A stretch of DNA of 64,000 bases, taken from Rhizobium sp. S152. Lineage in GTDB: Bacteria > Pseudomonadota > Alphaproteobacteria > Rhizobiales > Rhizobiaceae. Within the stretch, counting starts at the first letter, position 1. The number at the start of each line of letters is the position of its first letter. The stretch is from assembly GCF_030380735.1 (NCBI RefSeq), contig NZ_JAUDRZ010000030.1, positions 270,045 through 334,044 on the forward strand, in the 5' to 3' direction. A model generated the notes under the pieces. That model searched no databases. It was not told where the DNA came from and was given only the letters and a program-made list of their open reading frames with translations. Positions 1-8,128 of the stretch are shown one piece after another. Made by a program: the position numbers and the translations under genes.

Positions 1-454
1 GATCGTCGGCATCCGCGCCACCTCGAAGACGACGGTTACCGGCGTTGAAATGTTCCGCAAGCTGCTCGATCAGGGCCAGGCTGGCGACAACATCGGCGCA
101 CTGGTTCGCGGTGTGAACCGTGATGGCGTTGAGCGTGGTCAGATCCTGTGCAAGCCGGGCTCTGTCAAGCCGCACAAGAAGTTCATGGCCGAAGCCTACA
201 TCCTGACGAAGGAAGAAGGCGGCCGTCATACGCCGTTCTTCACCAACTACCGTCCGCAGTTCTACTTCCGTACGACTGACGTGACCGGTATCGTCTCGCT
301 GCCGGAAGGCACGGAAATGGTTATGCCTGGCGACAACGTCACCGTTGCCGTCGAGCTGATCGTTCCGATCGCGATGGAAGAAAAGCTGCGCTTCGCTATC
401 CGCGAAGGCGGCCGTACCGTCGGCGCCGGCATCGTCGCTTCGATCGTCGAGTAA
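1..454 (+). CDS. tuf: Elongation factor Tu, C-terminal part (5' truncated by window edge)
   Basis: EF-Tu carries aminoacyl-tRNA to the ribosomal A site. The reading frame is open from base 2 and gives 150 residues that match domains II and III (IVGIRATSKTTVTGVEMF at the start, GRTVGAGIVASIVE at the end). The GTPase domain lies upstream of the window. The frame's first in-window ATG (base 50) is internal and not the true start. Position directly before rpsJ is the usual arrangement for the tuf copy of the str-S10 region. Confidence 0.97.
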   Translation, partial: IVGIRATSKTTVTGVEMFRKLLDQGQAGDNIGALVRGVNRDGVERGQILCKPGSVKPHKKFMAEAYILTKEEGGRHTPFFTNYRPQFYFRTTDVTGIVSLPEGTEMVMPGDNVTVAVELIVPIAMEEKLRFAIREGGRTVGAGIVASIVE

Positions 455-766
455 TCTTCGCAACGGCCGCTCTCAACGGAGTGGCCGCTTCGATGACAAT
501 ATTATGAAGCAAGTGGCTCCGGCCGCTTGCTTATTACAAGAAAATGTTGCACATGGCGCGCGAGCGCTATTTGCGCCCTGCTTCGTTTATCGAAGCGGGT
601 GAAGACAGCAAACAATAAGGTGGGCCGAAAGGCCTGAAGACTGGATAGGGGCCCGGTTCGCCGCAGCCTCCATCGATCTTTGAAACCGGTGGTCCGCCTT
701 AGGAATAAGAACAGCCCGTGCCTATCCGAAAGGCGCACGGGATAACAAACACAAGGATAACGTCGA
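455..766 (+). other. tuf-rpsJ intergenic leader (no gene)
   Basis: This 312-base stretch holds no convincing gene. It has an imperfect hairpin soon after the tuf stop (cggccgctc with gagtggccg, about 464-488) and a second, stronger one at 507-532. A third hairpin at 715-741 (cccgtgc with gcacggg) lies just before the rpsJ ribosome binding site. No clear promoter hexamers were identified. The last hairpin is where an S10-operon regulatory leader would sit, but no known leader consensus could be confirmed. Confidence 0.6.
507..532 (+). terminator. Possible hairpin terminator or attenuator after tuf
   Basis: A 10-bp stem (aagcaagtgg at 507-516 with ccgcttgctt at 523-532, one G-U pair) closes a 6-base loop. 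Only a weak T-rich tail (ttatta) follows, so it may be a partial terminator or a processing structure between tuf and the S10 genes. Confidence 0.4.
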
Positions 767-1075
767 ATGAACGGCCAAAATATCCGCATTCGCCTGAAGG
801 CGTTCGATCACCGCATTCTCGACGCTTCGACGCGCGAGATCGTGTCGACGGCGAAGCGCACCGGCGCAAGCGTCCGGGGCCCCGTTCCGCTTCCGACTCG
901 CATCGAGAAGTTTACGGTCAACCGGTCCCCCCACATCGACAAGAAGAGCCGCGAGCAGTTCGAGATGCGCACGCATAAGCGCCTCCTCGACATCGTTGAC
1001 CCGACGCCGCAGACGGTAGACGCGCTGATGAAGCTCGATCTCGCCGCTGGTGTCGATGTTGAGATCAAGCTCTGA
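767..1075 (+). CDS. rpsJ: 30S ribosomal protein S10
   Basis: S10 of the 30S head, and in known systems also the NusE partner of NusB in antitermination. The 102 residues open MNGQNIRIRLKAFDHR and contain the family signature around SPHIDKKSREQFEMRTHKR. ATG at 767 follows an aaggat ribosome binding site. It is the first gene of the S10 group and is followed 34 bases later by rplC. Length equals the family norm. Confidence 0.98.
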   Translation: MNGQNIRIRLKAFDHRILDASTREIVSTAKRTGASVRGPVPLPTRIEKFTVNRSPHIDKKSREQFEMRTHKRLLDIVDPTPQTVDALMKLDLAAGVDVEIKL

Positions 1076-1109
1076 GCCTGGCTCGAGCTGAGTTGGAAGG
1101 ATTGAACCG

Positions 1110-1751
1110 ATGCGTTCAGGTGTGATTGCACAGAAGGTCGGCATGACCCGCGTCTATAACGACGCCGGCGAACATGTTCCGGTAACAGTACTGCGTATGG
1201 AAGGCTGCCAGGTCGTAGCCCAGCGCACAGTAGAAAAGAACGGCTATGCCGCAGTTCAGCTTGGTGCTGGCACGGCTAAGGTCAAGAACACGTCCAAGGC
1301 CATGCGCGGCAACTTCGCAGTTGCCAACGTTGAGCCGAAGGCGAAGCTTGCTGAATTCCGCGTGACGGAAGACAACCTGCTTGACGTCGGCACCGAGATC
1401 AAGGCTGGCCACTTCGCCGCCGGACAGCTCGTCGATGTCACCGGCACGACGATTGGTAAGGGCTTTGCCGGCGCCATGAAGCGTCACGGCTTCGGCGGTC
1501 TGCGCGCCACGCACGGTGTGTCGGTTTCGCACCGCTCGCACGGTTCGACCGGCTCGCGCCAGGATCCGGGCAAGGTTTTCAAGAACAAGAAGATGGCTGG
1601 TCACATGGGCCAGACGCGCGTAACGACTCAGAACCTTGAAGTGGTTTCGACCGACGAAGATCGTGGTCTGATCCTGGTCAAGGGTGCAGTACCCGGTTCC
1701 AAGGGTGCCTGGATCATCGTGCGCGACGCCGTCAAGTCGGCCGCGAAGTAA
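1110..1751 (+). CDS. rplC: 50S ribosomal protein L3
   Basis: L3 is an early-assembly protein near the peptidyl transferase centre. It has 213 residues starting MRSGVIAQKVGMTRVYN. The conserved loop GSTGSRQDPGKVFKNKKMAG, which holds the glutamine methylated by PrmB in other bacteria, lies near residues 148-167. A ggaagga binding site precedes the ATG. rplD starts 13 bases after the stop. Confidence 0.98.
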   Translation: MRSGVIAQKVGMTRVYNDAGEHVPVTVLRMEGCQVVAQRTVEKNGYAAVQLGAGTAKVKNTSKAMRGNFAVANVEPKAKLAEFRVTEDNLLDVGTEIKAGHFAAGQLVDVTGTTIGKGFAGAMKRHGFGGLRATHGVSVSHRSHGSTGSRQDPGKVFKNKKMAGHMGQTRVTTQNLEVVSTDEDRGLILVKGAVPGSKGAWIIVRDAVKSAAK

Positions 1752-1764
1752 GGGAGCCAGACCA

Positions 1765-2385
1765 ATGGAATTCAACGTCAAGACCCTCGAGGGAAAAGAC
1801 GCAGGGAAGGTTTCTCTTTCTGATGCGATTTTCGGTCTCGAGCCCCGCGAAGACATTCTCGCCCGCGTTATCCGCTGGCAGCTTGCCAAGAAGCAGCAGG
1901 GCACCCACCAGGCAAAGGGCCGCGCCGACGTATGGCGCACCGGCGCCAAGATGTACAAGCAGAAGGGTACGGGCCGCGCTCGTCACCATTCGGCTCGTGC
2001 TCCGCAGTTCCGCGGCGGTGGTAAGGCTCACGGCCCGGTCGCTCGTAGCCATGAACACGACCTTCCGAAGAAGGTTCGCGCTCTCGGCCTGCGTCACGCC
2101 CTCTCGGCCAAGCTGAAGTCCGACGATGTCATCATCATCGACAACCTGGTTGCTGCAGAAGCAAAGACCAAGGCTCTGGCTTCGACCTTCGCTACGCTCG
2201 GCCTGACCAACGCTCTCTTCATCGGCGGCGCTGAACTTGATGGCAACTTCAAGCTCGCAGCACAGAACATCCCGAATATCGATGTTCTGCCGATCCAGGG
2301 CATCAACGTTTATGACATCGTGCGCCGCGGCAAGCTCGTGCTTTCCAAGGCTGCCGTTGAAGCTCTAGAGGAGCGTTTCAAGTGA
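1765..2385 (+). CDS. rplD: 50S ribosomal protein L4
   Basis: L4 lines the exit tunnel and, in Escherichia coli, also represses the S10 operon. The start ATG at 1765 (MEFNVKTLEGKDAG, 206 residues) is chosen because it follows agggagcc and matches the family N terminus. A longer frame beginning at 1684 would run into rplC. The basic tunnel loop (THQAKGRADVWRTGAKMYKQ) is present. Its TGA overlaps the GTG start of rplW, which suggests translational coupling. Confidence 0.97.
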   Translation: MEFNVKTLEGKDAGKVSLSDAIFGLEPREDILARVIRWQLAKKQQGTHQAKGRADVWRTGAKMYKQKGTGRARHHSARAPQFRGGGKAHGPVARSHEHDLPKKVRALGLRHALSAKLKSDDVIIIDNLVAAEAKTKALASTFATLGLTNALFIGGAELDGNFKLAAQNIPNIDVLPIQGINVYDIVRRGKLVLSKAAVEALEERFK

Positions 2386-2675
2386 CCGATCTTCGCCACT
2401 ATGATGTGATCGTCTCGCCGGCGATCACCGAAAAGTCCACTCTGGTTTCCGAAAACAACCAGGTTGTTTTCAACGTCGCCAAGACGGCGTCGAAGCCGGA
2501 AATCAAGGCTGCAGTCGAGGCGCTCTTCGGCGTCAAGGTCACGGCCGTCAACACTCTGCTCCGCAAGGGCAAGACCAAGCGTTTCCGCGGTTTTGTCGGC
2601 AAGCAGAAGGACGTGAAGAAGGCTGTCGTGACGCTGGCTGAAGGCCAGACGATCGACGTCTCCACCGGTCTCTGA
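2382..2675 (+). CDS. rplW: 50S ribosomal protein L23
   Basis: L23 sits at the tunnel exit and docks trigger factor and SRP. It has 97 residues (MTDLRHYDVIVSPAITEKST). Translation starts at a GTG that overlaps the rplD stop by four bases (gtga), with gaggagcg just upstream. The frame, length and conserved VEALFGVKVTAVNT segment fit the family. Confidence 0.97.
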   Translation: MTDLRHYDVIVSPAITEKSTLVSENNQVVFNVAKTASKPEIKAAVEALFGVKVTAVNTLLRKGKTKRFRGFVGKQKDVKKAVVTLAEGQTIDVSTGL

Positions 2676-2686
2676 GGAATAAAAAG

Positions 2687-3523
2687 ATGGCATTGAAAAC
2701 ATTCAATCCTACAACCCCGAGCCAGCGTCAGCTGGTCATCGTCGACCGCTCGTCGCTCTACAAGGGCAAGCCGGTCAAGGCGCTGACGGAAGGTCTGTCG
2801 AAGAGCGGTGGTCGTAACAACCTCGGCCGCATCACGGCTCGCTTCATCGGTGGTGGTCACAAGCGTACGTACCGCCTGATCGACTTCAAGCGTCGCAAGT
2901 TCGACGTCGAAGGCACGGTCGAGCGTATCGAATACGACCCGAACCGTACCGCGTTCATCGCGCTCGTCTCCTACGCTGACGGCGAACAGGCCTACATCAT
3001 CGCTCCGCAGCGTCTTGCTGCTGGCGACAAGGTCATCGCTTCGGAAAAGGCTGTCGACGTAAAGCCCGGCAACACCATGCCGTTGCAGTACATCCCTGTT
3101 GGCTCCATCATCCACAACGTGGAAATGAAGCCGGGCAAGGGCGGTCAGATCGCTCGCTCTGCTGGCTCCTACGCTCAGCTCGTCGGTCGCGACCAGGGCA
3201 TGGCGATCCTTCGCCTGAACTCTGGCGAACAGCGCCTCGTGCACGGCACCTGCCTTGCTTCGATCGGTGCGGTTTCGAACCCGGATCACGCCAACATCAA
3301 CGACGGCAAGGCCGGTCGTACCGTATGGCGCGGCAAGCGTCCGCATAACCGCGGCGTTGTCATGAACCCGGTCGACCACCCGCACGGCGGTGGTGAAGGT
3401 CGTACCTCTGGTGGTCGTCACCCGGTTACTCCGTGGGGCAAGCCGACCAAGGGCAAGCGCACCCGGTCGAACAAGTCGACCGACAAGATGATCATGCGCT
3501 CGCGTCACCAGCGTAAGAAGTAA
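2687..3523 (+). CDS. rplB: 50S ribosomal protein L2
   Basis: L2 is needed for subunit joining and peptidyl transferase function. It has 278 residues (MALKTFNPTTPSQRQLVIVD). The C-terminal region contains the invariant MNPVDHPHGGGEGRT segment with the key histidine, near residues 225-239. The start lies 11 bases after rplW with a gaggaa binding site. Confidence 0.98.
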   Translation: MALKTFNPTTPSQRQLVIVDRSSLYKGKPVKALTEGLSKSGGRNNLGRITARFIGGGHKRTYRLIDFKRRKFDVEGTVERIEYDPNRTAFIALVSYADGEQAYIIAPQRLAAGDKVIASEKAVDVKPGNTMPLQYIPVGSIIHNVEMKPGKGGQIARSAGSYAQLVGRDQGMAILRLNSGEQRLVHGTCLASIGAVSNPDHANINDGKAGRTVWRGKRPHNRGVVMNPVDHPHGGGEGRTSGGRHPVTPWGKPTKGKRTRSNKSTDKMIMRSRHQRKK

Positions 3524-3538
3524 GAGAGGAAGTCTCCA

Positions 3539-3817
3539 ATGGCTCGTTCAGTATGGAAAGGTCCGTTCGTTGACGGCTATCTTCTCAAGAAGGCTGAGAA
3601 GGTTCGTGAAGGCGGACGTGCAGAAGTAATCAAGATCTGGAGCCGTCGCTCCACGATCCTGCCGCAGTTCGTCGGTCTCACCTTCGGCGTCTACAACGGC
3701 AGCAAGCATGTTCCGGTCAGCGTCAATGAAGACATGGTCGGTCACAAATTCGGTGAATTCTCTCCGACCCGGACCTACTACGGTCACGGTGCGGACAAGA
3801 AGGCAAAGAGGAAGTAA
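3539..3817 (+). CDS. rpsS: 30S ribosomal protein S19
   Basis: S19 contacts S13 in the 30S head. The 92 residues begin MARSVWKGPFVDGYLLKKAE and contain the S19 signature region IWSRRSTILPQFVGLTFGVYNG. An agaggaag binding site precedes the ATG. rplV follows two bases after the stop. Confidence 0.98.
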   Translation: MARSVWKGPFVDGYLLKKAEKVREGGRAEVIKIWSRRSTILPQFVGLTFGVYNGSKHVPVSVNEDMVGHKFGEFSPTRTYYGHGADKKAKRK

Positions 3818-3819
3818 TC

Positions 3820-4212
3820 ATGGGCAAGGCAAAAGCCGAACGCCGGCTGAAGGACAACGAGGCGCAAGCAGTCGCCCGTACGCTCCGCGTCAGCCCACAG
3901 AAGCTCAACCTGGTTGCTGCGGCCATCCGCGGCAAGAAGGTCGAACGTGCACTCGCTGAGCTGGAATTCTCCCGCAAGCGGATCGCCGGTGCTGTCAAGA
4001 AGACGCTTGAATCTGCAATCGCAAACGCCGAGAACAACCATGATCTCGACGTTGACTCGCTGGTCGTGGCTGAAGCCTACGTCGGCAAGTCGATCGTCAT
4101 GAAGCGTTTCCACGCTCGTGGCCGCGGTCGTGCGTCGCGCATTGAAAAGCCCTTTGCGCACCTGACGATCGTCGTTCGCGAAGTTGAAGCTGCCACCGAG
4201 GAGGCCGCATAA
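3820..4212 (+). CDS. rplV: 50S ribosomal protein L22
   Basis: L22 lines the exit tunnel; its beta-hairpin is a site of macrolide resistance in other bacteria. It has 130 residues (MGKAKAERRLKDNEAQAVAR), with the hairpin around HARGRGRASRIEKPFAHLTI. Its TAA shares one base with the ATG of rpsC, indicating coupling. Confidence 0.97.
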   Translation: MGKAKAERRLKDNEAQAVARTLRVSPQKLNLVAAAIRGKKVERALAELEFSRKRIAGAVKKTLESAIANAENNHDLDVDSLVVAEAYVGKSIVMKRFHARGRGRASRIEKPFAHLTIVVREVEAATEEAA

Positions 4213-4931
4213 TGGGTCAGAAAATCAATCCAATTGGTTTCCGTCTTGGCATCAACCGTACCTGGGACAGCCGCTGGTTCGCGGACAACGCAGAATACGG
4301 CCAGCTGCTGCACGAAGACCTGAAGATGCGCAAGTTCGTCATGAGCGAACTGAAGCAGGCCGGTATCGCCAAGGTGGTCATCGAGCGTCCGCACAAGAAG
4401 TGCCGCGTCACGATCCACTCGGCTCGTCCGGGCCTCATCATCGGCAAGAAGGGCGCAGACATCGACAAGCTCCGCAAGAAGCTGTCGGACATGACGAATT
4501 CCGAAACGCACCTCAACATCGTTGAAGTTCGTAAGCCGGAAGTCGACGCTACGCTCGTCGCACAGTCGATCGCTCAGCAGCTCGAGCGTCGTGTTGCTTT
4601 CCGTCGCGCCATGAAGCGTGCCGTTCAGTCTGCAATGCGTCTTGGCGCCGAAGGCATCAAGATCACCTGCGCAGGCCGTCTCGGCGGTGCTGAAATCGCT
4701 CGTACGGAATGGTACCGCGAAGGTCGCGTTCCGCTGCACACGCTGCGCGCTGACATCGACTACGGCACAGCCGAAGCGGAAACCGCTTTTGGTATTTGCG
4801 GCATCAAGGTTTGGATCTTCAAGGGCGAAATCCTTGAGCACGATCCGATGGCCTCCGAGCGCCGCGCACTCGAGGGTGATGCTCAGGGTCCGGCTAGCCG
4901 TGACCGCGATCGTCGCCGCGACAACGCTTGA
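4212..4931 (+). CDS. rpsC: 30S ribosomal protein S3
   Basis: S3 forms part of the mRNA entry site. The 239 residues begin MGQKINPIGFRLGINRTWDS. A type II KH domain is seen around residues 40-110 with the loop GLIIGKKGADID, and the S3 C-terminal domain follows (ARTEWYREGRVPLHTLRAD). The start overlaps the rplV stop by one base. A short charged tail (SRDRDRRRDNA) ends the protein. Confidence 0.98.
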   Translation: MGQKINPIGFRLGINRTWDSRWFADNAEYGQLLHEDLKMRKFVMSELKQAGIAKVVIERPHKKCRVTIHSARPGLIIGKKGADIDKLRKKLSDMTNSETHLNIVEVRKPEVDATLVAQSIAQQLERRVAFRRAMKRAVQSAMRLGAEGIKITCAGRLGGAEIARTEWYREGRVPLHTLRADIDYGTAEAETAFGICGIKVWIFKGEILEHDPMASERRALEGDAQGPASRDRDRRRDNA

Positions 4932-4966
4932 TAGCGTTGGTGGCACATAAGTTCGGAGAATAAGAA

Positions 4967-5380
4967 ATGTTGCAGCCAAAGCGTACTAAGTACCGCAAGC
5001 AATTCAAGGGCCGCATCAAGGGCGTCGCCAAGGGAGGTTCCGACCTCGCATTCGGCGAATTCGGCCTTAAGGCTCAGGAGCCAAACCGCGTGAATGCACG
5101 CGAGATCGAAGCGGCTCGCCGCGCGATCACGCGTTACATGAAGCGTGCTGGCCGCGTGTGGATCCGCGTGTTCCCGGATGTTCCGGTAACCGCTAAGCCG
5201 ACCGAAGTCCGTATGGGTAAGGGTAAGGGCTCTGTTGAATATTGGGCATGCAAGGTCAAGCCAGGCCGCATGATGTTCGAGATCGACGGCGTCAGCGAAG
5301 AAATCGCTCGCGAAGCGCTTCGCCTCGGCTCTGCCAAGCTCTCGGTCAAGACGCGCTTCGTACAGCGCATTGCAGAGTAA
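4967..5380 (+). CDS. rplP: 50S ribosomal protein L16
   Basis: L16 is a late-assembly protein near the A site. The 137 residues (MLQPKRTKYRKQFKGRIKG) contain the L16 signatures WIRVFPDVPVTAKPTEVRMGKGKG and PGRMMFEIDGV. A cggagaa binding site lies before the ATG. rpmC follows after 12 bases. Confidence 0.98.
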   Translation: MLQPKRTKYRKQFKGRIKGVAKGGSDLAFGEFGLKAQEPNRVNAREIEAARRAITRYMKRAGRVWIRVFPDVPVTAKPTEVRMGKGKGSVEYWACKVKPGRMMFEIDGVSEEIAREALRLGSAKLSVKTRFVQRIAE

Positions 5381-5392
5381 GGAGCAAGGCAC

Positions 5393-5593
5393 ATGAAAGC
5401 CGAAGAAGTTCGCGGCCTGACGGCCGATCAGCTCAAGGACAAGCTCGCCGACCTGAAGAAGGAGCAGTTCAACCTGCGCTTCCAGAAGGCCACCGGTCAG
5501 CTCGAAAAGTCCTCCCGCGTCAATGAAGTTCGCAAGGACATCGCCCGCGTGAAAACCATTGCCCGCCAGAAGGCGGCAGAAGCAAAGGCCTAA
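5393..5593 (+). CDS. rpmC: 50S ribosomal protein L29
   Basis: L29 lies near the tunnel exit next to L23. It is a 66-residue helical protein (MKAEEVRGLTADQLKDKLAD) with the typical FNLRFQKATGQLE segment. aaggagcaag precedes the ATG. rpsQ starts four bases after the stop. Confidence 0.97.
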   Translation: MKAEEVRGLTADQLKDKLADLKKEQFNLRFQKATGQLEKSSRVNEVRKDIARVKTIARQKAAEAKA

Positions 5594-5597
5594 GAAT

Positions 5598-5837
5598 ATG
5601 CCGAAGCGCATCCTGCAGGGCGTCGTCGTTGGCGACAAGAACGAGAAGACTGTAGTTGTCCGCGTTGAGCGTCGTTTCGCTCATCCGCTGATGCAGAAGA
5701 CCGTTCGTCGTTCCAAGAAGTACAAGGCCCACGACGAAAACAATCAGTACAAGATTGGCGATACCGTATCCATCGAGGAATGCGCGCCGATCTCCAAGGA
5801 CAAGCGCTGGACGGTCGTAGCCGCCCAGGCCAAGTAA
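5598..5837 (+). CDS. rpsQ: 30S ribosomal protein S17
   Basis: S17 is an early-assembly OB-fold protein of the 30S body. The ATG at 5598 (MPKRILQGVVVGDKNEKTVV, 79 residues) is preferred over an upstream in-frame start at 5559, which lies inside rpmC. The S17 signature around KRWTVVAAQAK and GDTVSIEECAPISKDK is present. A strong terminator follows, so this is probably the last gene of the S10 unit. Confidence 0.97.
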   Translation: MPKRILQGVVVGDKNEKTVVVRVERRFAHPLMQKTVRRSKKYKAHDENNQYKIGDTVSIEECAPISKDKRWTVVAAQAK

Positions 5838-5890
5838 GAATTTCGCGCGAGGCCTTGCGTCTCGCGCAAATTTCTGTATGAAGCAGCGTC

Positions 5891-5923
5891 AGAACGCTCG
5901 TTCGTCGAGCGTTCTTTTGCTTT
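5891..5923 (+). terminator. Intrinsic terminator after rpsQ
   Basis: A perfect 10-bp stem (agaacgctcg at 5891-5900 with cgagcgttct at 5906-5915) closes a 5-base loop and is followed by tttgcttt. A second GC-rich hairpin (gcgcgag at 5845-5851 with ctcgcgc at 5861-5867) lies between it and the rpsQ stop. Together they separate the S10 genes from the spc genes. Confidence 0.8.
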
Positions 5924-6096
5924 GAGCGCACGGAAGGTCCCGTAGGGAAACCACCCTGGCACGATCGATCCCGCGCTATTCAAGCTAATGCCGTATTTCG
6001 CCTGCTCTTGTGGCAAGCGGTCGGCTGAAAATTTTCATATGCCGGGGTAGGGGGCGCAAGCCCAACCATTCCGGTAAACCAAGAAGGCGACCTGAT

Positions 6097-6465
6097 ATGA
6101 TTCAGATGCAAACAAACCTCGACGTGGCGGATAATTCCGGCGCACGTCGTGTCATGTGCATCAAGGTGCTGGGCGGTTCTAAGCGCAAGTATGCTTCGAT
6201 CGGCGACGTTATCGTCGTTTCGATCAAGGAAGCTATTCCGCGCGGCCGCGTGAAGAAGGGTGACGTGATGAAGGCGGTTGTTGTTCGCACCGCCAAGGAA
6301 ATCCGTCGCGTTGATGGTTCCATCATCCGCTTCGACACCAATGCAGCAGTCCTCATCGACAACAAGAAAGAGCCGATCGGCACTCGTATCTTCGGACCGG
6401 TTCCGCGCGAACTTCGCGCAAAGAACCATATGAAGATCATCTCGCTCGCTCCAGAAGTACTGTAA
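6097..6465 (+). CDS. rplN: 50S ribosomal protein L14
   Basis: L14 is at the subunit interface and is the binding site of RsfS in other bacteria. The start at 6097 (MIQMQTNLDVADNSGARRVM, 122 residues) gives the family length and follows aagaaggcg. An upstream in-frame start at 6010 would add 29 residues unlike any L14. It is the first gene after the rpsQ terminator, so a promoter must lie in the preceding 170 bases; no clear one was identified. Confidence 0.98.
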   Translation: MIQMQTNLDVADNSGARRVMCIKVLGGSKRKYASIGDVIVVSIKEAIPRGRVKKGDVMKAVVVRTAKEIRRVDGSIIRFDTNAAVLIDNKKEPIGTRIFGPVPRELRAKNHMKIISLAPEVL

Positions 6466-6477
6466 GGAGCGCGAACG

Positions 6478-6780
6478 ATGCAAAAGATTCGTAAGGGCGA
6501 CACGGTCGTCATGCTCGCAGGCAAGGACAAGGGCCGTACCGGCGAAGTCCTCCAGGTTCTGCCCAAGGAAGATCGCGCCGTAGTTCGTGGCGTCAACGTC
6601 GTGAAGCGCCACCAGCGCCAGACGCAGACCCAGGAAGCTGGCATCATCAGCAAGGAAGCTTCGGTTCACTTGTCCAACGTCTCGATCATCGACAAGGATG
6701 GCAAGCCCACCCGCGTCGGTTTCAAGGTCGTTGACGGCAAGAAGGTCCGTGTAGCTAAGCGTTCCGGTGAGGTGATCTGA
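6478..6780 (+). CDS. rplX: 50S ribosomal protein L24
   Basis: L24 initiates 50S assembly. The 100 residues begin MQKIRKGDTVVMLAGKDKGR, which is the KOW motif, and the protein ends with RVAKRSGEVI. It has family length. Its TGA overlaps the rplE ATG by one base. Confidence 0.97.
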   Translation: MQKIRKGDTVVMLAGKDKGRTGEVLQVLPKEDRAVVRGVNVVKRHQRQTQTQEAGIISKEASVHLSNVSIIDKDGKPTRVGFKVVDGKKVRVAKRSGEVI

Positions 6781-7337
6781 TGGCTGAGGCAAAGTACGAG
6801 CCGCGGCTCAAGAAGGAATATGTCGAGCGCATTCGTGCGGCGATGCAGGAGAAGTTCTCCTACGCCAACGAAATGATGATCCCGAAGCTCGACAAGATCG
6901 TTATCAACATGGGTGTTGGCGAAGCAACGGCTGATTCGAAGAAGCCGACTGTTGCCGCCGCCGATCTGGCCGCTATTGCTGGTCAGAAGCCGGTTATCAC
7001 CCGTGCTCGCAACTCCATCGCTGGCTTCAAGGTCCGCGAAGATATGCCGATCGGCGCAAAGGTTACCCTGCGCGGCGCTCGCATGTACGAGTTCCTGGAC
7101 CGTCTCGTGAACATCGCGCTTCCGCGCGTTCGCGACTTCCGCGGCCTGAACCCGAAGAGCTTTGACGGCCGTGGCAACTTCGCCATGGGCATCAAGGAGC
7201 ACATTGTGTTCCCTGAGATCAACTACGATAAGGTTGATCAGATGTGGGGCATGGACATCATCGTTTGCACGACGGCCACCAAGGACGACGAAGCACGGGC
7301 TCTGCTCACAGAGTTCAACTTCCCGTTCCGTCAGTAA
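6780..7337 (+). CDS. rplE: 50S ribosomal protein L5
   Basis: L5 binds 5S rRNA in the central protuberance. It has 185 residues (MAEAKYEPRLKKEYVERIRA) and contains the L5 signature around LDKIVINMGVGEATADSKK and RGLNPKSFDGRGNFAMGIKE. It is translationally coupled to rplX by a one-base overlap. Confidence 0.98.
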   Translation: MAEAKYEPRLKKEYVERIRAAMQEKFSYANEMMIPKLDKIVINMGVGEATADSKKPTVAAADLAAIAGQKPVITRARNSIAGFKVREDMPIGAKVTLRGARMYEFLDRLVNIALPRVRDFRGLNPKSFDGRGNFAMGIKEHIVFPEINYDKVDQMWGMDIIVCTTATKDDEARALLTEFNFPFRQ

Positions 7338-7369
7338 CCGTAACGACGAGCGTAGAAAAGGAACCACAC

Positions 7370-7675
7370 ATGGCGAAGACAAGCGCAGTCGAAAAGAACA
7401 AGCGCCGCCGTATTACGGTCGCTAACCAGGCCGCTAAGCGGGCTGAGCTGAAGGCGATCATCATGAACCAGGCTCTTCCGATCGAAGACCGGTTCAAGGC
7501 CTCGATCAAGCTGGCATCCCTGCCGCGCGATGGATCGAAGACCCGTATTCGCAACCGTTGTGAAGTATCGGGCCGTCCGCGCGCATACTACCGCAAACTG
7601 CGCATGTCGCGTATCGCGCTGCGTGAACTCGGCAATCTCGGCAAGGTGCCGGGCATCGTCAAGTCGAGCTGGTAA
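7370..7675 (+). CDS. rpsN: 30S ribosomal protein S14 (zinc-independent type)
   Basis: S14 of the 30S head. The ATG at 7370 (MAKTSAVEKNKRRRITVANQ, 101 residues) follows aaaaggaacc; a longer frame from 7244 overlaps rplE and is rejected. The long form with RNRCEVSGRPRAYYRKLRMS has only one cysteine, so this is the C-minus variant that needs no zinc. Confidence 0.97.
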   Translation: MAKTSAVEKNKRRRITVANQAAKRAELKAIIMNQALPIEDRFKASIKLASLPRDGSKTRIRNRCEVSGRPRAYYRKLRMSRIALRELGNLGKVPGIVKSSW

Positions 7676-7687
7676 GGAGCAGGTTAG

Positions 7688-8086
7688 ATGACAATGACTG
7701 ATCCGTTGGGCGATATGCTCACTCGCATCCGTAACGGCGCTTCCCGCCGCAAGTCGTCGGTTTCGACGCCTGCTTCGAAGCTCCGTGCACGTGTTCTCGA
7801 TGTTCTGCAGGCTGAAGGCTACATCCGTGGCTACTCCCTTGTCGATTTCGGCAATGGCAAGTCTGAGCTCAGTATCGAGCTGAAGTACTACGAAGGCGCA
7901 TCGGTGATCCGTGAGATCGGCCGTGTGTCCAAGCCGGGCCGCCGGGTTTATGTCTCGGTCAAGTCCATTCCGCAGGTCGCGAACGGTCTCGGCATCACCA
8001 TCCTTTCGACTCCGAAGGGTGTGATGGCCGATCACCAGGCTCGCGAACAGAACGTTGGTGGCGAGGTTCTTTGCTCGGTATTCTAA
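7688..8086 (+). CDS. rpsH: 30S ribosomal protein S8
   Basis: S8 organises the 16S central domain and represses the spc operon in E. coli. It has 132 residues (MTMTDPLGDMLTRIRNGASR). The C-terminal S8 signature GLGITILSTPKGVMADHQAR is intact. Start follows taaggagcagg. Confidence 0.98.
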   Translation: MTMTDPLGDMLTRIRNGASRRKSSVSTPASKLRARVLDVLQAEGYIRGYSLVDFGNGKSELSIELKYYEGASVIREIGRVSKPGRRVYVSVKSIPQVANGLGITILSTPKGVMADHQAREQNVGGEVLCSVF

Positions 8087-8128
8087 TACCGAGCATCGAT
8101 CTCCATAGCGAACAGACAGGATATAAAA

